DNA of 64,000 nucleotides from Betaproteobacteria bacterium. GTDB taxonomy: Bacteria > Pseudomonadota > Gammaproteobacteria > Burkholderiales > Casimicrobiaceae. Both the position numbers and the translations under genes were made by a program. Of this stretch, positions 35,964-45,622 are shown piece after piece. Location: NCBI GenBank assembly GCA_013298145.1, contig JAAFJO010000002.1, positions 186,001 through 250,000 on the forward strand. Direction: 5' to 3'. A model generated the notes under the pieces. It made no database searches, was not told the DNA's origin, and worked only from the letters and a program-made list of their open reading frames with translations. The first letter of the stretch is position 1, and every line of letters starts with the position of its first letter.

Positions 35964-36731
35964 TCAATTCGCAAAACGGCGGCGGAACAATGCCATCGCC
36001 ACGCCAAAGCCGCCAATGGCGTATGCAGCCAACACCGCAATATTGAGCCCCACGTTCGCCGAAATCTTGCCTTGCAGTAGCGGGCGCACCAAATCAACGG
36101 CGTGACTCATCGGCAAACAGTAGCTCACGGTTTGCAACGCTTTAGGCAATTCGCTCATGGGAAAGAACACGCCTGAAATCATCGCTAGCGGCATGATGCC
36201 AAGCGAAAACCAGTACGAGAAAAATTCATAGCCTTTGGCAATGGCGCACATGATGAGCGCGATCGCCGCGAACACAGCGCCGATCAAAAGCGCCGCCGGA
36301 ACCACGAGCAGTAAGGTCCACTCCCGACTGATGCCAAGCAGCACCAGCGCGCCCACGAATGTCACACAAGAGAGCACCGATTTACTCGCAGCGAATGTCC
36401 ATTCCGCGAGCACCACATCGCTCAAGCTCATCGGCGCATTCAGAATGGCGTCCCACGTACGCTGAATCTGCATTCGCGCAAAGGCGGAATACATGCCTTC
36501 GAACGTCGCGCCGTTGACGATGCTGAACGCAAGCGTGCCACTTGCCACAAACATCATGTAGCTCATGCCGCCCAACTCAGGTACTAAGCGGCCCAAGCCG
36601 TAACCTAGGCCCAGCATATAAATGAACGGCTCACCTACGGCAAACATGAGTGACGATAGCCAGTAGCGACGCCACGATAGAAAGTGTCGCCGCCAGATTG
36701 GAATGAAACGAAGCAATGAAAAATCGTTCAT
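35964..36731 (-). CDS. ABC transporter permease, NodJ/ABC-2 type
   Basis: A 255-residue permease with six hydrophobic helices. ATG 36731 gives the normal start (LLRFIPIWRRHFLSWRRYW) and is one base after the stop of the ATP-binding gene. The family motif GEPFIYMLGLGYGLG and the SGVFFPMSELP segment near the C-terminus match NodJ/DrrB-type ABC-2 permeases. The substrate is unknown; NodIJ homologues outside rhizobia export polysaccharide-like or lipid compounds. Confidence 0.9.
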   Translation of the reverse strand: MNDFSLLRFIPIWRRHFLSWRRYWLSSLMFAVGEPFIYMLGLGYGLGRLVPELGGMSYMMFVASGTLAFSIVNGATFEGMYSAFARMQIQRTWDAILNAPMSLSDVVLAEWTFAASKSVLSCVTFVGALVLLGISREWTLLLVVPAALLIGAVFAAIALIMCAIAKGYEFFSYWFSLGIMPLAMISGVFFPMSELPKALQTVSYCLPMSHAVDLVRPLLQGKISANVGLNIAVLAAYAIGGFGVAMALFRRRFAN

Positions 36732-36732
36732 A

Positions 36733-37656
36733 TCAATCGCGAAGCTCGCGCCCGGTGAGCTTGATGAATACGTCTTCCAAATTCGCGGGGCGATGAAGCA
36801 CACGAACGCCTTGAAATTGCGCGAGTACGTCAGTCAAAGGCTTCGGCGTGGTGGTGTAGGCAAAAAGTGTTTCACCCGATACTTCCACACGCGTAGCAAA
36901 CGCGGAAACGCGATCTTTGAGTGCGGCAACGTTATCGCCGTACACCTCAACCACATCGGGCTCAATGGTTTTTTCGATCAGCTCGCGCGGCGAGCCCTGC
37001 GCGATCAACACGCCGTTATCGATGACTGCAAGGTGGTCGCAAAGCCGCTCCGCTTCGTCCATGAAATGCGTGGTGAGTAGCAGCGTTTTTCCCTTGGCGC
37101 GCAGTGCCTTGAGTCGATCCCAAATCAAATGACGCGCTTGCGGATCGAGCCCCGTGGTGGGCTCATCAAGCACGATAAACGCGGGATCATTCACGAGCGC
37201 GCGAGCGATCGTGAGCCGACGCTTCATGCCGCCCGAGAGCTCCGCAATGTTTGATTTCTCACGCCCGGAAAGGCCCGCGAATTCGAGAAGCGCGGGCACC
37301 TTCGATTTTGCGACGCTATCACTCATGCCGAAGTAGCGCGAATACACAATCAGATTCTCTTCGACCGTGAAATCCGGATCGAGATTGTCCATTTGCGGGA
37401 CGACGCCGACTTTCTCTCTCGCGCGGCGCGCATCCGCTGGCATCGTGTAGCCAAGCAGCTCGATCAATCCAGAATCGGGCTCGGTTTGCCCGAGTGCCAT
37501 ACGCAGACTGGTTGTTTTCCCCGCGCCGTTGGGCCCAAGAAATCCAAAGCACTGACCGCCCTCGACCGCGAGAGAAAGGCCGCGAACGACTTCCCGTTTT
37601 GCGTCGCCTTTGCCGAAACTCTTACGCACATCGCTGAAGCGAAGCACGCTACTCAT
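36733..37656 (-). CDS. ABC transporter ATP-binding protein, NodI type
   Basis: A 307-residue ATPase. ATG 37656 is used; the longer frame upstream lies in the previous gene. Walker [10 protein letters not shown], signature LSGGMKRRL, Walker B with [13 protein letters not shown], and the H-loop TTHFMDEAE are intact. The C-terminal extension ([13 protein letters not shown], ending [12 protein letters not shown]) is typical of NodI/DrrA proteins. It overlaps the upstream hydrolase stop by 4 bp and is one base from its permease. Confidence 0.93.
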   Translation of the reverse strand: MSSVLRFSDVRKSFGKGDAKREVVRGLSLAVEGGQCFGFLGPNGAGKTTSLRMALGQTEPDSGLIELLGYTMPADARRAREKVGVVPQMDNLDPDFTVEENLIVYSRYFGMSDSVAKSKVPALLEFAGLSGREKSNIAELSGGMKRRLTIARALVNDPAFIVLDEPTTGLDPQARHLIWDRLKALRAKGKTLLLTTHFMDEAERLCDHLAVIDNGVLIAQGSPRELIEKTIEPDVVEVYGDNVAALKDRVSAFATRVEVSGETLFAYTTTPKPLTDVLAQFQGVRVLHRPANLEDVFIKLTGRELRD

Positions 37657-38276
37657 GCGTGCGCCCCAACATGTGCAACACCGCGTTTCACGCAATGTTT
37701 CAGCTCGCCGAGGCGGCCATGAAAAAAGTGGCCCGCGCCAGGAAACACAGTGACCGGAAGCGCTTGTGGTCGCGCCCAATTCATCACGTTCTCGAGCGGC
37801 ACCACATCGTCTTCCTCGCCATGAATCACGATCGTGTGCTTTGGCATTTCGGGTAGCTGAAAGCGATGATTGATTGCCGGGCCGACCAACACGAGCTGCT
37901 CCGGATTGGAGCGTGTCATCAACCGCGCTTGCACGAAGGTGCCGAATGAAAAGCCGCCCGCAACGAGTGGGAGCGTTTTTCCCACGCGGCGTTCAGCCTC
38001 TGCAAGTGCCGCTGCGGCGTCCTCCGTTTCACCGATGCCGTGATCGAATTCACCTTCGCTCTTTTCAACACCGCGATAGTTAAATCGCATCACCGCGAAG
38101 TCGAGCTCTTGAAACGCTTTGGCGAGCGTTTGTACGACTTTATTGTGCATGGTGCCGCCTTGCTGCGGATGCGGATGACACACAAGCGCAATCGCGCGAG
38201 GCGTCTCAGGCGAAGTGAAAAGTATTTCCAGTTGACCGGCTGGGCCTGCAATCGTTTCGGTGGCGACGTTGAGCAT
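37653..38276 (-). CDS. Alpha/beta hydrolase, dienelactone-hydrolase-like
   Basis: A 207-residue soluble hydrolase. [16 protein letters not shown] and [17 protein letters not shown] are hallmarks of a widespread small-hydrolase family. The nucleophile elbow is GFSFG, the acid lies in HGEEDDVVP, and the base in GAGHFFHG. The substrate is unknown. It overlaps the VanZ gene by one base (TAATG) and nodI by four, so it is in the same operon. Confidence 0.88.
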   Translation of the reverse strand: MLNVATETIAGPAGQLEILFTSPETPRAIALVCHPHPQQGGTMHNKVVQTLAKAFQELDFAVMRFNYRGVEKSEGEFDHGIGETEDAAAALAEAERRVGKTLPLVAGGFSFGTFVQARLMTRSNPEQLVLVGPAINHRFQLPEMPKHTIVIHGEEDDVVPLENVMNWARPQALPVTVFPGAGHFFHGRLGELKHCVKRGVAHVGAHA

Positions 38277-39382
38277 TAGCCCATTTTAGAGGCGGGTGCA
38301 TCACCGCCAAACCGCAGCAATAAGACGGTGGTTGCAACGAACGGCCAGAGCGTGACGATGGTGCGTGTGAGCCCGTTCAGGTTGAGAAGTTGGCCATAGT
38401 GCCAGTCGAACAGCGAAACTGGCGCGCGTAGGGTTGCGAGATCGGGCAAGAGAAGGGGGATGAGAACGCTCGAGAGGAGCGCGATACCGGCGACGATTGA
38501 CTTAGCGAGCCTGGGTAACCAAAACAAAATGAGCAGCGCGACTGCGCCGAGCGCGATACCCAGCGCGTGACCGGGGCGCAGCCACGCCTCCCACGCAATC
38601 GGCGTCAAGAGCCAACTCGCTGCGAGCGTTTTCATCGCCACTGCCGTCGCAATCATCATCACCAGGGCGACGCCGCCATGCGCCCGCTTCTTGAGCGTGA
38701 GATCGGTGAAGAGCGCAATGCCAACGAGCGCGGCCGTGGTTTGCGCCATCTCGATGGCGACTACGGCGGGATCGAAGGCGTTTAGAAATCCCGGATGAAA
38801 CGTGGCCCCAAAAAGCGGAATGCCCGGATTGATTTGCGCCACGAGCCAAACTGCAAGCAGCAAAATATTGAGCTCGCCCGTGGCGCCGTGAACGAAGTAG
38901 CGTTCGCGAAACGCGCGGATGCGCGCGACAAAATCACCTCGACTGAAGAGCCAGCTTGCGGCGATTGCGCCGATACACGCGCCCGCCGCGTTGGCGAGCG
39001 TGTCGTACACGCTCGATACGCGGCTTGGGAGCTGGGATTGCAGGGCTTCGAGGGCGATAGACAAAGCGCTCACGATCAAGAGCATGGCGAACGCGCGCCT
39101 CACCGGCGTCCAAGAAAGCGGAAGCGCTGCGTAGAGCGCAAAGCCCAGGGGCACGTACGCGATCACGTTGAAACTCACGTCCGACCGCGTAAAAAACTTC
39201 GAGAACGTGGTGAAAAAAGCGATGGGGCTAAACGCGGTGTGCGACCAGCCGGTGAACGGCTGAAGGCTCGCGTAGACGATCACGAATACGCAAAAAAGCG
39301 CGACGTAGAGAAGAAAGCGAGACCGCCTCGGCGCAACCGCAGCGGGCGATGTGGCGCGGGCGGGATTGGGGGTCGCCTGCAT
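38276..39382 (-). CDS. VanZ family membrane protein
   Basis: A 368-residue protein with about ten hydrophobic helices. Residues 25-145 match VanZ: YASLQPFTGW, NVIAYVPLGF, SIALEALQSQLPSR and SVYDTLANAAGACIGA. The C-terminal half has more helices of no known type. Function unknown in Gram-negatives. It starts 11 bp downstream of the DUF3426 gene stop. Confidence 0.85.
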   Translation of the reverse strand: MQATPNPARATSPAAVAPRRSRFLLYVALFCVFVIVYASLQPFTGWSHTAFSPIAFFTTFSKFFTRSDVSFNVIAYVPLGFALYAALPLSWTPVRRAFAMLLIVSALSIALEALQSQLPSRVSSVYDTLANAAGACIGAIAASWLFSRGDFVARIRAFRERYFVHGATGELNILLLAVWLVAQINPGIPLFGATFHPGFLNAFDPAVVAIEMAQTTAALVGIALFTDLTLKKRAHGGVALVMMIATAVAMKTLAASWLLTPIAWEAWLRPGHALGIALGAVALLILFWLPRLAKSIVAGIALLSSVLIPLLLPDLATLRAPVSLFDWHYGQLLNLNGLTRTIVTLWPFVATTVLLLRFGGDAPASKMG

Positions 39383-39393
39383 TCTGAGCGCAG

Positions 39394-40317
39394 CTAAAAG
39401 TAGGCGTGATCGGCCTTGAAGCCTACTGGTACTGCAGGGCTTACATCCAGATACAGCTTCACCTCGATGTCGCCATTGCCATCGAGTCCGCGCGCGAGAC
39501 TTGCATTCGCTGGAGCGTATTGCTCAGGCGGAAAGACGCGACGCGCGATGGCTTCTCCACCCACGCCTTCGAGCGTAAGGACCAGATGTGGAAAAGCCAC
39601 TGATGACGCGCTCGAATTGCGCATGGTGGCAGTGAAAATGAGCAAGCCTTTGTGGGCAGGGTCGGCGGCGAGATCGGAGCCGATGAAGCCGATGGCATCC
39701 GAGCGTTTCGGCGGTGAAACGCGGCAGCCAATCCATGCGCATGCGGCGGTGAGATACGGCTGCGTCGCGGGAACTCGGCTCGCGAGTTCGTTGCGCATCC
39801 AATAAGTTGCGTTGGCGATCAAGCCAACAAACAGCAAAAGCAAACAAAAGCCAAACGCCACCCGTTGCCCCCGCGTAAGTGGCTTGGCGGGTTTCCGCCA
39901 GTCATAATCGGCTTCAACTTCATCGGCTGAATCCCGATAAGCTCGGGGCTCGGCGCTTTTTTTTGATTTTTTCGAGCCAATTTCAACTTTCTTCCCCGCC
40001 CTCAAATCCTGGAGGATAGATGGGGAAAGCTCGCTTCCTTCGACTTGCCGCGTGGGCGGCCCGTTATCGCTTGCAGACGCATCCGCGAGCGGCGCATGAG
40101 GCGTTGCTGGCATTCCCGCGAGAATGGTTGCGGGGGAACCGCCGTCGTCAAGCGCGTCTTCGAAAGGCTCAAGCGTGCCGTCGATGATGTTCAGGCGCGC
40201 ATCAAAAATGCCGCGGCACGCCCCGCAACGCACGAGCCCGGCGTGAGCGCGCACGTGTTCTTGTCGCACCCGAAATTTGGCGCGGCAGTGTGGACATTGC
40301 GTGACAGCTGAATTCAA
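39394..40317 (-). CDS. Zinc-ribbon and DUF3426 domain protein
   Basis: A 307-residue protein, probably starting at TTG 40317. The N-terminal zinc ribbon has two Cys pairs (CPHCRAKFRV and RCGACRGIFDA), the MJ0042-type finger. A polar linker, one transmembrane helix (VAFGFCLLLLFVGLIANATY) and a periplasmic DUF3426 domain follow, ending VPVGFKADHAYF. Its position next to prmA and accBC is common in betaproteobacteria. Function unknown. Confidence 0.9.
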   Translation of the reverse strand: MNSAVTQCPHCRAKFRVRQEHVRAHAGLVRCGACRGIFDARLNIIDGTLEPFEDALDDGGSPATILAGMPATPHAPLADASASDNGPPTRQVEGSELSPSILQDLRAGKKVEIGSKKSKKSAEPRAYRDSADEVEADYDWRKPAKPLTRGQRVAFGFCLLLLFVGLIANATYWMRNELASRVPATQPYLTAACAWIGCRVSPPKRSDAIGFIGSDLAADPAHKGLLIFTATMRNSSASSVAFPHLVLTLEGVGGEAIARRVFPPEQYAPANASLARGLDGNGDIEVKLYLDVSPAVPVGFKADHAYF

Positions 40318-40384
40318 AACGAGGCGAACAAGCGTGAAGCAGAGCCTGAAGCGTAAATGATTTGCACGAAGGAGGATGAACCGG

Positions 40385-41287
40385 TTAACCGGCGCGCTGC
40401 CCCGTCATCAGCACCCAGCCGTCGCGTTCGCGCTCGACATCGAGTTTGAGCCACGGCGCATAGGCTTCGCGAATGCGCTCCACTTGCGGCGTGAGGATGC
40501 CGGCAAGCGCGAGTCGCCCCCCCGACCTCACGTGCGAAGCGATCGCGGGCGCAAGCACGGTGAGCGGCCCCGCCAAGATGTTTGCGACCACGACATCGTA
40601 GTGCCCCGGAATCGCGTCGTCAGAGGTGGCGTAGTGAACGCTGTAGCCGTTGGCTTCGCTGTTAAGCCGCGCGGTAATGATCGCCTGCGGATCGATATCC
40701 ACGCCAAACACGTCGGGCGCGCCGAGTGCTTTTGCCGCCATGGCAAGAATCCCGGAGCCACAGCCGTAGTCAAGCACGGTTGCCGCACCGAGCGATTGCC
40801 GGGTGAGCCATTCAAGACACAGGCGCGTGGTCGGATGCGTGCCGGTGCCGAATGCAAGCCCGGGATCGATGCGCAGATTGATTGCGCTCGGAGACAGTGG
40901 CTCACACCACGTGGGCACGATCCAGAGCGCGGGCGTGATCTCAATCGGGTCGAACTGCGCTTGCGTGGCGCGCACCCAATCAGTCTCTGGCACGACTCGA
41001 AATTCGTGCGCGCCGATAACATCCGGGTGCTGCTCGCGCAGTGCGAGCCACAGTGTTTCCAGATGGTCCGTTGAGACTTCGCGATCAAAGAGCGCTGCAA
41101 TTCGGCTGTCAGCCCAACGGCGGTCCAGCCGCATGCCGGGCTCGCCAAACATCGGCTGCTCTGCTTCGCTTTCGGCGTGCAAATCCGCCACGTCGACAGC
41201 GAGCGCACCCGCTTCCATCAAGCAGTCGGCAATGTGATCGGCGAACTCGCCTTTCACCGCGCCAGAAATTTCGATCCAGGAATTCAC
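40385..41287 (-). CDS. prmA: Ribosomal protein L11 methyltransferase
   Basis: A 300-residue enzyme that trimethylates ribosomal protein L11 with SAM. The N-terminus WIEISGAVKGEFADHIADCL is the substrate-recognition domain. PGLAFGTGTHPTTRLCLEWL precedes the SAM motif VLDYGCGSGILAMAA, then DIDPQAI and NILAGPL. The start is GTG 41287. It follows accC after 9 bp. Confidence 0.95.
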   Translation of the reverse strand: MNSWIEISGAVKGEFADHIADCLMEAGALAVDVADLHAESEAEQPMFGEPGMRLDRRWADSRIAALFDREVSTDHLETLWLALREQHPDVIGAHEFRVVPETDWVRATQAQFDPIEITPALWIVPTWCEPLSPSAINLRIDPGLAFGTGTHPTTRLCLEWLTRQSLGAATVLDYGCGSGILAMAAKALGAPDVFGVDIDPQAIITARLNSEANGYSVHYATSDDAIPGHYDVVVANILAGPLTVLAPAIASHVRSGGRLALAGILTPQVERIREAYAPWLKLDVERERDGWVLMTGQRAG

Positions 41288-41296
41288 GTAGTTCGC

Positions 41297-42694
41297 TTAT
41301 GCCCGATTTCGCTCAGCGAGCTTTGCCATCCGCTTTTCGAGATAGTGAATCGAGAATCCGCCTTTGATGAATTCCGCATCGTCCATGAGTTCGCGGTGCA
41401 ACGCGATATTGGTTTTGATGCCCTCAACTATCATCTCTGAAAGCGCGATCCTCATGCGAGCGATCGCCTGTTCGCGCGTGGTGCCATAGGTGAGCAATTT
41501 GCCGACCATCGAATCGTAATTCGGCGGCACGAAATAGTTGCTGTACACATGCGAATCGACACGAACGCCCGGCCCGCCAGGTGGATGCCAGGCCGTGATC
41601 CGACCGGGCGACGGCACGAATGTGGTTGGGTCTTCGGCATTGATGCGGCATTCGATCGCGTGGCCTTTTTTCACGATGTCCTTCTGGCGAAGATCCATCT
41701 TGAACCCGGCTGCGATCTTGATTTGCTCTTGAACGATGTCAACGCCTGTGATGAGCTCGGTGACAGGGTGTTCCACCTGAACGCGCGTGTTCATTTCGAT
41801 GAAATAGAACTCGCCCTTTTCGTAGAGGAATTCGAATGTTCCGGCGCCTCGATAACCAATTTTTCGACACGCATCGGCGCAGCGCTCACCAATCTTCGCG
41901 ATCAGCTTTTCCGCGATGCCCGGCGCAGGGCCTTCCTCAATAATCTTTTGGTGGCGGCGCTGCATTGAGCAATCGCGCTCACCGAGATACACGGCGTTTC
42001 GGTGTTGATCGGCAAGCACCTGAATCTCAATATGGCGCGGATTCTCAAGGAATTTCTCCATGTAGACCGTGCCGTTGCCGAATGCCGCGAGCGCTTCACC
42101 CTTGGTGAGTGTGACCGCGTTAATCAGTGTGCCTTCGGCATGCACCACTCGCATCCCGCGGCCACCGCCGCCGCCCGCGGCTTTAATGATGACGGGGTAG
42201 CCGATTTGGCGTGCAATTTTTACGATCTCTTTTGGATCGTCTGGCAATGCGCCATCGATACCGGGCACCACAGGCACGCCCGCTTTTTTCATCGCGAGTT
42301 TTGCCGAGACTTTATCGCCCATCAGGCGAATTGTTTCGGCGCGCGGGCCGATAAACACGAAACCGGATTTCTCGACTTTCTCGCTGAAATCGGCGTTTTC
42401 CGAGAGAAAGCCATAGCCTGGGTGAATGGCCTGGGCGTCGGTGACCTCAGCTGCGGCGATGATGGCCGGAACGTTGAGATAGCTTTGTGCCGAGGGCGGC
42501 GGGCCTATACAAATCGATTCGTCCGCCAGGCGAACGTATTTCGCGTCCGCATCCGCTTCGGAATAAACGACCACCGTTTTGATCCCCATTTCGCGACAGG
42601 CGCGCTGAATACGAAGCGCGATTTCGCCGCGATTGGCGATCAAAACCTTTTCAAACAGTACAGGCGCGGGCGTGCGCGAGAGTGACAAAACCAT
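41297..42694 (-). CDS. accC: Acetyl-CoA carboxylase, biotin carboxylase subunit
   Basis: A 465-residue ATP-grasp enzyme that carboxylates biotin on AccB with bicarbonate, the first step of malonyl-CoA and fatty-acid synthesis. [20 protein letters not shown], the glycine-rich [14 protein letters not shown] loop, [25 protein letters not shown] and [13 protein letters not shown] are all present. The first ten residues before FEKVL are longer than usual. Four bases separate it from accB. Confidence 0.97.
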   Translation of the reverse strand: MVLSLSRTPAPVLFEKVLIANRGEIALRIQRACREMGIKTVVVYSEADADAKYVRLADESICIGPPPSAQSYLNVPAIIAAAEVTDAQAIHPGYGFLSENADFSEKVEKSGFVFIGPRAETIRLMGDKVSAKLAMKKAGVPVVPGIDGALPDDPKEIVKIARQIGYPVIIKAAGGGGGRGMRVVHAEGTLINAVTLTKGEALAAFGNGTVYMEKFLENPRHIEIQVLADQHRNAVYLGERDCSMQRRHQKIIEEGPAPGIAEKLIAKIGERCADACRKIGYRGAGTFEFLYEKGEFYFIEMNTRVQVEHPVTELITGVDIVQEQIKIAAGFKMDLRQKDIVKKGHAIECRINAEDPTTFVPSPGRITAWHPPGGPGVRVDSHVYSNYFVPPNYDSMVGKLLTYGTTREQAIARMRIALSEMIVEGIKTNIALHRELMDDAEFIKGGFSIHYLEKRMAKLAERNRA

Positions 42695-42698
42695 GCGC

Positions 42699-43181
42699 TT
42701 ACTCGATCAACACGAGGGGCTGACCGTACTCAACGGCTTGCCCGTTTTCAGCGAGCACGGCTTTTACGGTTCCGGCGCGATCCGCTTCGATCTCATTCAT
42801 GAGTTTCATCGCTTCGATGATGCAAAGCGTGTCACCCACCGACACTTTGCTTCCGATCTCAATAAACGGTTTTGCGCCGGGTGTGGCTGAACGATAGAAC
42901 GTGCCGACCATCGGCGATTTCACCGGGTGGCCCTGATTTTCTGGGGCGGCTTGCACGGCGGTTGCTTCTACAGGCGCAGCGGAACCCGCAGGCGCGGCAG
43001 CCACGGGCGCCGTCATCGGTGCCGGGTAAGGCATCGGACTTGGCATGGCGTAGTGCATCGTCTGCGGCGCGTTCACGGTTCGCGTGATGCGTACGCGCTC
43101 TTCGCCCTCGGTGACCTCAAGTTCGGCGATGCCAGATTCTTGAACGAGCTCAATCAATGTTTTAAGTTTTCGCAAATCCAT
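42699..43181 (-). CDS. accB: Acetyl-CoA carboxylase biotin carboxyl carrier protein
   Basis: A 160-residue carrier. The N-terminus [16 protein letters not shown], an Ala/Pro-rich linker of about 40 residues, and the biotinyl domain with the EAMKLMNE biotinylation motif (modified Lys) fit AccB. Paired with accC downstream. In many betaproteobacteria aroQ lies just upstream of accB, but here a 556-bp gap is found instead. Confidence 0.96.
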   Translation of the reverse strand: MDLRKLKTLIELVQESGIAELEVTEGEERVRITRTVNAPQTMHYAMPSPMPYPAPMTAPVAAAPAGSAAPVEATAVQAAPENQGHPVKSPMVGTFYRSATPGAKPFIEIGSKVSVGDTLCIIEAMKLMNEIEADRAGTVKAVLAENGQAVEYGQPLVLIE

Positions 43182-43737
43182 GCGAATGATCCTTGTGTGT
43201 GAATTGTCCTGCGAACGTGACTGGAAGCGGTCGACGTCTGCGACTAACGCAGAGCAGGTAGGGTTTGGCGAAGCGCGTCTGACATGAGACGCGGGCCCAC
43301 GGAGGAATGAGGCACAAAAGCGGGTTCAAAGGTTCGAAGAAACGAACAGTTTGTCACGCGGTGCGTTGCGGTCAGCCCTAAAGATGACAGCAGTTAGAGT
43401 TGAGATGGACACTAGTTTGCACGAAATCGCAAAATGTTGCTAGTCGGCGACAGGAATTCTCTGTACTTTTTTTGACGAACGACCGTTTCAAATTGCCGTT
43501 CGATCTCGATAAACTCTTTTGACGAAAAACCCATTTGATTGGGGCTAAAGACGAAATCAGATCTACATTGATGTAAAGATAATTTACGACGACGCTCTCA
43601 TCGAATTGGGGCGATCGGGCTTTAGCTAAATTTCAATCGAAGCTCACGCATTTCCGCGTAAGCTGCAGGATAGGGGCGACGTATGGGAAGCGCAATGGCA
43701 GATGTCTCGCCGCGTCGTTTCACGAAGATCGCGAAAC
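43182..43737 (-). promoter_or_regulatory. Long accB leader/promoter region without a gene
   Basis: No coding frame in this 556-bp gap has plausible protein text. It holds a perfect 7-bp hairpin, CGCGTCT (43274-43280) with AGACGCG (43287-43293), about 95 nt upstream of the accB start, and the GGGGCTAAA motif at 43537. A ribosome-binding AAGGA lies just before accB (about 43190). A long regulated accBC leader is plausible, but no promoter can be assigned with confidence. Confidence 0.4.
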
Positions 43738-44298
43738 TTAACTCATGATCGTCGAAATTTCGCTGTATTTGATCTTTCCAACCCGCACCAGCATCACCTC
43801 AGACGAAGGTCCGAAGACGACAGAAAATGGAAGGACGCCTTGCGGATTGCCCATCGTTTTGAGCTCGTCGAGCCATGCCGGATCCGCCATCAAAATGGGG
43901 TAATTGATTGCGAGTTCACGTGCGAAGCGTTCAACCGGCGCTTTTCGGTCAACGGCGAGGCCAATAATCTGCAGACCTTTCGCGGCGTACGCGGTTTGCG
44001 CCTTCACGAAATCCGGCATTTCTTCGCGACAAGGCGCGCACCAGGTCGCCCAGAAATTCACCAGCAAGGTCTTGCCCCGCCACGTGGAAATGGGCGTCGG
44101 CTTATCTTCAAGTGAGTTAAACGACGCATTAAGGAGCTTTCCCAATTCACCAGCGCTAGCCGCTGATTTGCGCTCATCGCGATTTAGCCACCAATAGCCG
44201 CCTAGCGCCCCAGTCGCGCAGGCGCCAAGCCCCGCAGCAGCCAGCGCGAGCGCGCGTCGACGCGAAACGTTTGAGGCCCCCTGCTCGGTCGGGTTCAT
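43738..44298 (-). CDS. TlpA-like periplasmic thioredoxin
   Basis: A 186-residue protein with a Tat-like or membrane-anchoring N-terminus (SRRRALALAAAGLGACATGA) and a thioredoxin domain with the active site WCAPC at 86-90 (FWATWCAPCREEMPDF). This is the TlpA/ResA/DsbE group of periplasmic thiol reductases. Its ATG overlaps the stop of the nDsbD-like gene by 4 bp (ATGA), so the two proteins are made together. Confidence 0.9.
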   Translation of the reverse strand: MNPTEQGASNVSRRRALALAAAGLGACATGALGGYWWLNRDERKSAASAGELGKLLNASFNSLEDKPTPISTWRGKTLLVNFWATWCAPCREEMPDFVKAQTAYAAKGLQIIGLAVDRKAPVERFARELAINYPILMADPAWLDELKTMGNPQGVLPFSVVFGPSSEVMLVRVGKIKYSEISTIMS

Positions 44299-44921
44299 TG
44301 ACTCACCTGCTTCTTGAACTGCGCGCCGAGCCCTGGCCGAACGACTTCAGCCGCGGCCACTTCAACACCCGCTTCTTTAATTGCGAAGGTGCGCTTCGTC
44401 GGCGGGTAGCAAACCCCCGCGAGCTCCGAGCAGCCTTGATACATCACAACCAAATTCGTGTTTTTCGCCTTGGTTTGCCCCACCTGGATCGAAACCGGCG
44501 CGTCATAAACCCAGACATCGCCAAATTGTGGGTCCTTTTTTTGCACCGGTTTTGTACCGTTCTGCTTCTTCTTATCGAGCCCGTAGACCGCTTCGCCATC
44601 GCGTTGGAATTCGAAACGGTCGAGATACACGTAGTGACCGGGTTGCACATCAATTTTGAGCGTGATCGTTCCGGTCTGGTTTTTCTCGAGCGCTGCGGTC
44701 ATCGGAAAGGCCACATCCACCGCGAGAGGTGCGGGTGGGGCGAGCGCGGGCCTGCCCGCCTGCGGGGCGGGCGGCGTTGCCAGCTGTGCATGAACGCCGA
44801 ACGCGACCACGGCGCTGGCGAGGAAGGCTGACCCGTAACGCGTTGCGCGCAATGTGCGCTCACCGCTGAATTCGGCGGGTGAGGGTTCCCGTTGCGCACT
44901 TTTCCGCGCGAACGCTGTCAT
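44295..44921 (-). CDS. Free-standing DsbD N-terminal domain protein
   Basis: A 208-residue protein equal to only the N-terminal periplasmic domain of DsbD. ATG 44921 is chosen because it avoids overlap with fxsA; a longer frame reaches 45020. A signal-like segment (SAFLASAVVAFGVHA) follows an unusually long charged leader. The DsbD alpha motif YQGCSELAGVCYPP gives Cys164 and Cys171. The eight-helix electron-conducting domain and C-terminal thioredoxin domain of normal DsbD are missing; instead a TlpA-like thioredoxin gene follows with a 4-bp overlap. The electron donor for this pair is not in the window. Confidence 0.82.
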   Translation of the reverse strand: MTAFARKSAQREPSPAEFSGERTLRATRYGSAFLASAVVAFGVHAQLATPPAPQAGRPALAPPAPLAVDVAFPMTAALEKNQTGTITLKIDVQPGHYVYLDRFEFQRDGEAVYGLDKKKQNGTKPVQKKDPQFGDVWVYDAPVSIQVGQTKAKNTNLVVMYQGCSELAGVCYPPTKRTFAIKEAGVEVAAAEVVRPGLGAQFKKQVSQ

Positions 44922-44997
44922 ACTTCGATTAACGTAGACAGGCATAAAACCTGCAAACTTGCCGAAACTAGGGATGCGGCCTCGAAGGAAATTCATC

Positions 44998-45423
44998 GTG
45001 CCACTGATTTTTTTATTCATACTCGTCGGACTACCGATCCTCGATGTTTACGCCACGCTTCGATTGGCCGAATCGCTGGGCGTTCCCGGAATCGCGTTGT
45101 TTGTGCCGGGTGTCATCTTCGGCGTGATGATAATGAAACGCGAAACCCGTCAGTTTCGGTCGCGTTTTGTCGGGGCGGTGCAAAGCATGGCCCTCAATTC
45201 CATGGTGTTCGATAGCGGCCGTCGCATGCTCGCGGCGCTCCTTTTCTTGTCGCCCGGATTCGTGAGCGATGTGTTCGCACTGTTCTTGATTTTGATCCCC
45301 AATCGCTCGCTCGCCCGCGAAACATCGGGCCAGAGCGCGTTTTCAGACGTAAGCGATTCGCGTCGTTCTGCCGATACACGCGATACCGCAGTGGTGGATG
45401 GCGAATATCGCCGCGTTGATTAG
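44998..45423 (+). CDS. fxsA: FxsA family membrane protein
   Basis: A 141-residue inner-membrane protein. I chose GTG 44998 because AAGGAA lies at the right distance (7 nt) and it gives the usual FxsA start (LIFLFILVGLPILDVY). FxsA affects exclusion of phage T7 in E. coli. Motifs include LPILDVYATLRLAESLGV and LLFLSPGFVSDVFAL. The polar C-terminal tail is typical. Confidence 0.9.
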   Translation: MPLIFLFILVGLPILDVYATLRLAESLGVPGIALFVPGVIFGVMIMKRETRQFRSRFVGAVQSMALNSMVFDSGRRMLAALLFLSPGFVSDVFALFLILIPNRSLARETSGQSAFSDVSDSRRSADTRDTAVVDGEYRRVD

Positions 45424-45554
45424 GCCGTTTCTCAATCAGCCTGATCGAACTTCGCTTCTACTTGCGGTAGGTTCGCGAAGCTCAGCGCGCGCTGCGTTGA
45501 TTTAGCGTGGAAAAATCGTGCGCACGCTCGTGCGACTGGCTCCACTGCGCCCGT

Positions 45555-45577
45555 AAAAAAGCCCGCACACGGCGGGC
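45555..45577 (-). terminator. Rho-independent terminator after the exported unknown gene
   Basis: On the minus strand GCCCGCCGTGTGCGGGC (45577-45561) forms a GC stem-loop followed by TTTTTT (45560-45555), 45 bp after the stop of the gene at 45623. Confidence 0.8.
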
Positions 45578-45622
45578 AAATCCTTCTGAGAGGAACGCAG
45601 AAGGTCGGGGGAAGCGGGTGAG

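Noticed and set aside
43702..44115. 137-codon frame opposite the TlpA-like gene
   Set aside because: It is the antisense shadow of the thioredoxin gene, with Arg/His-rich text.
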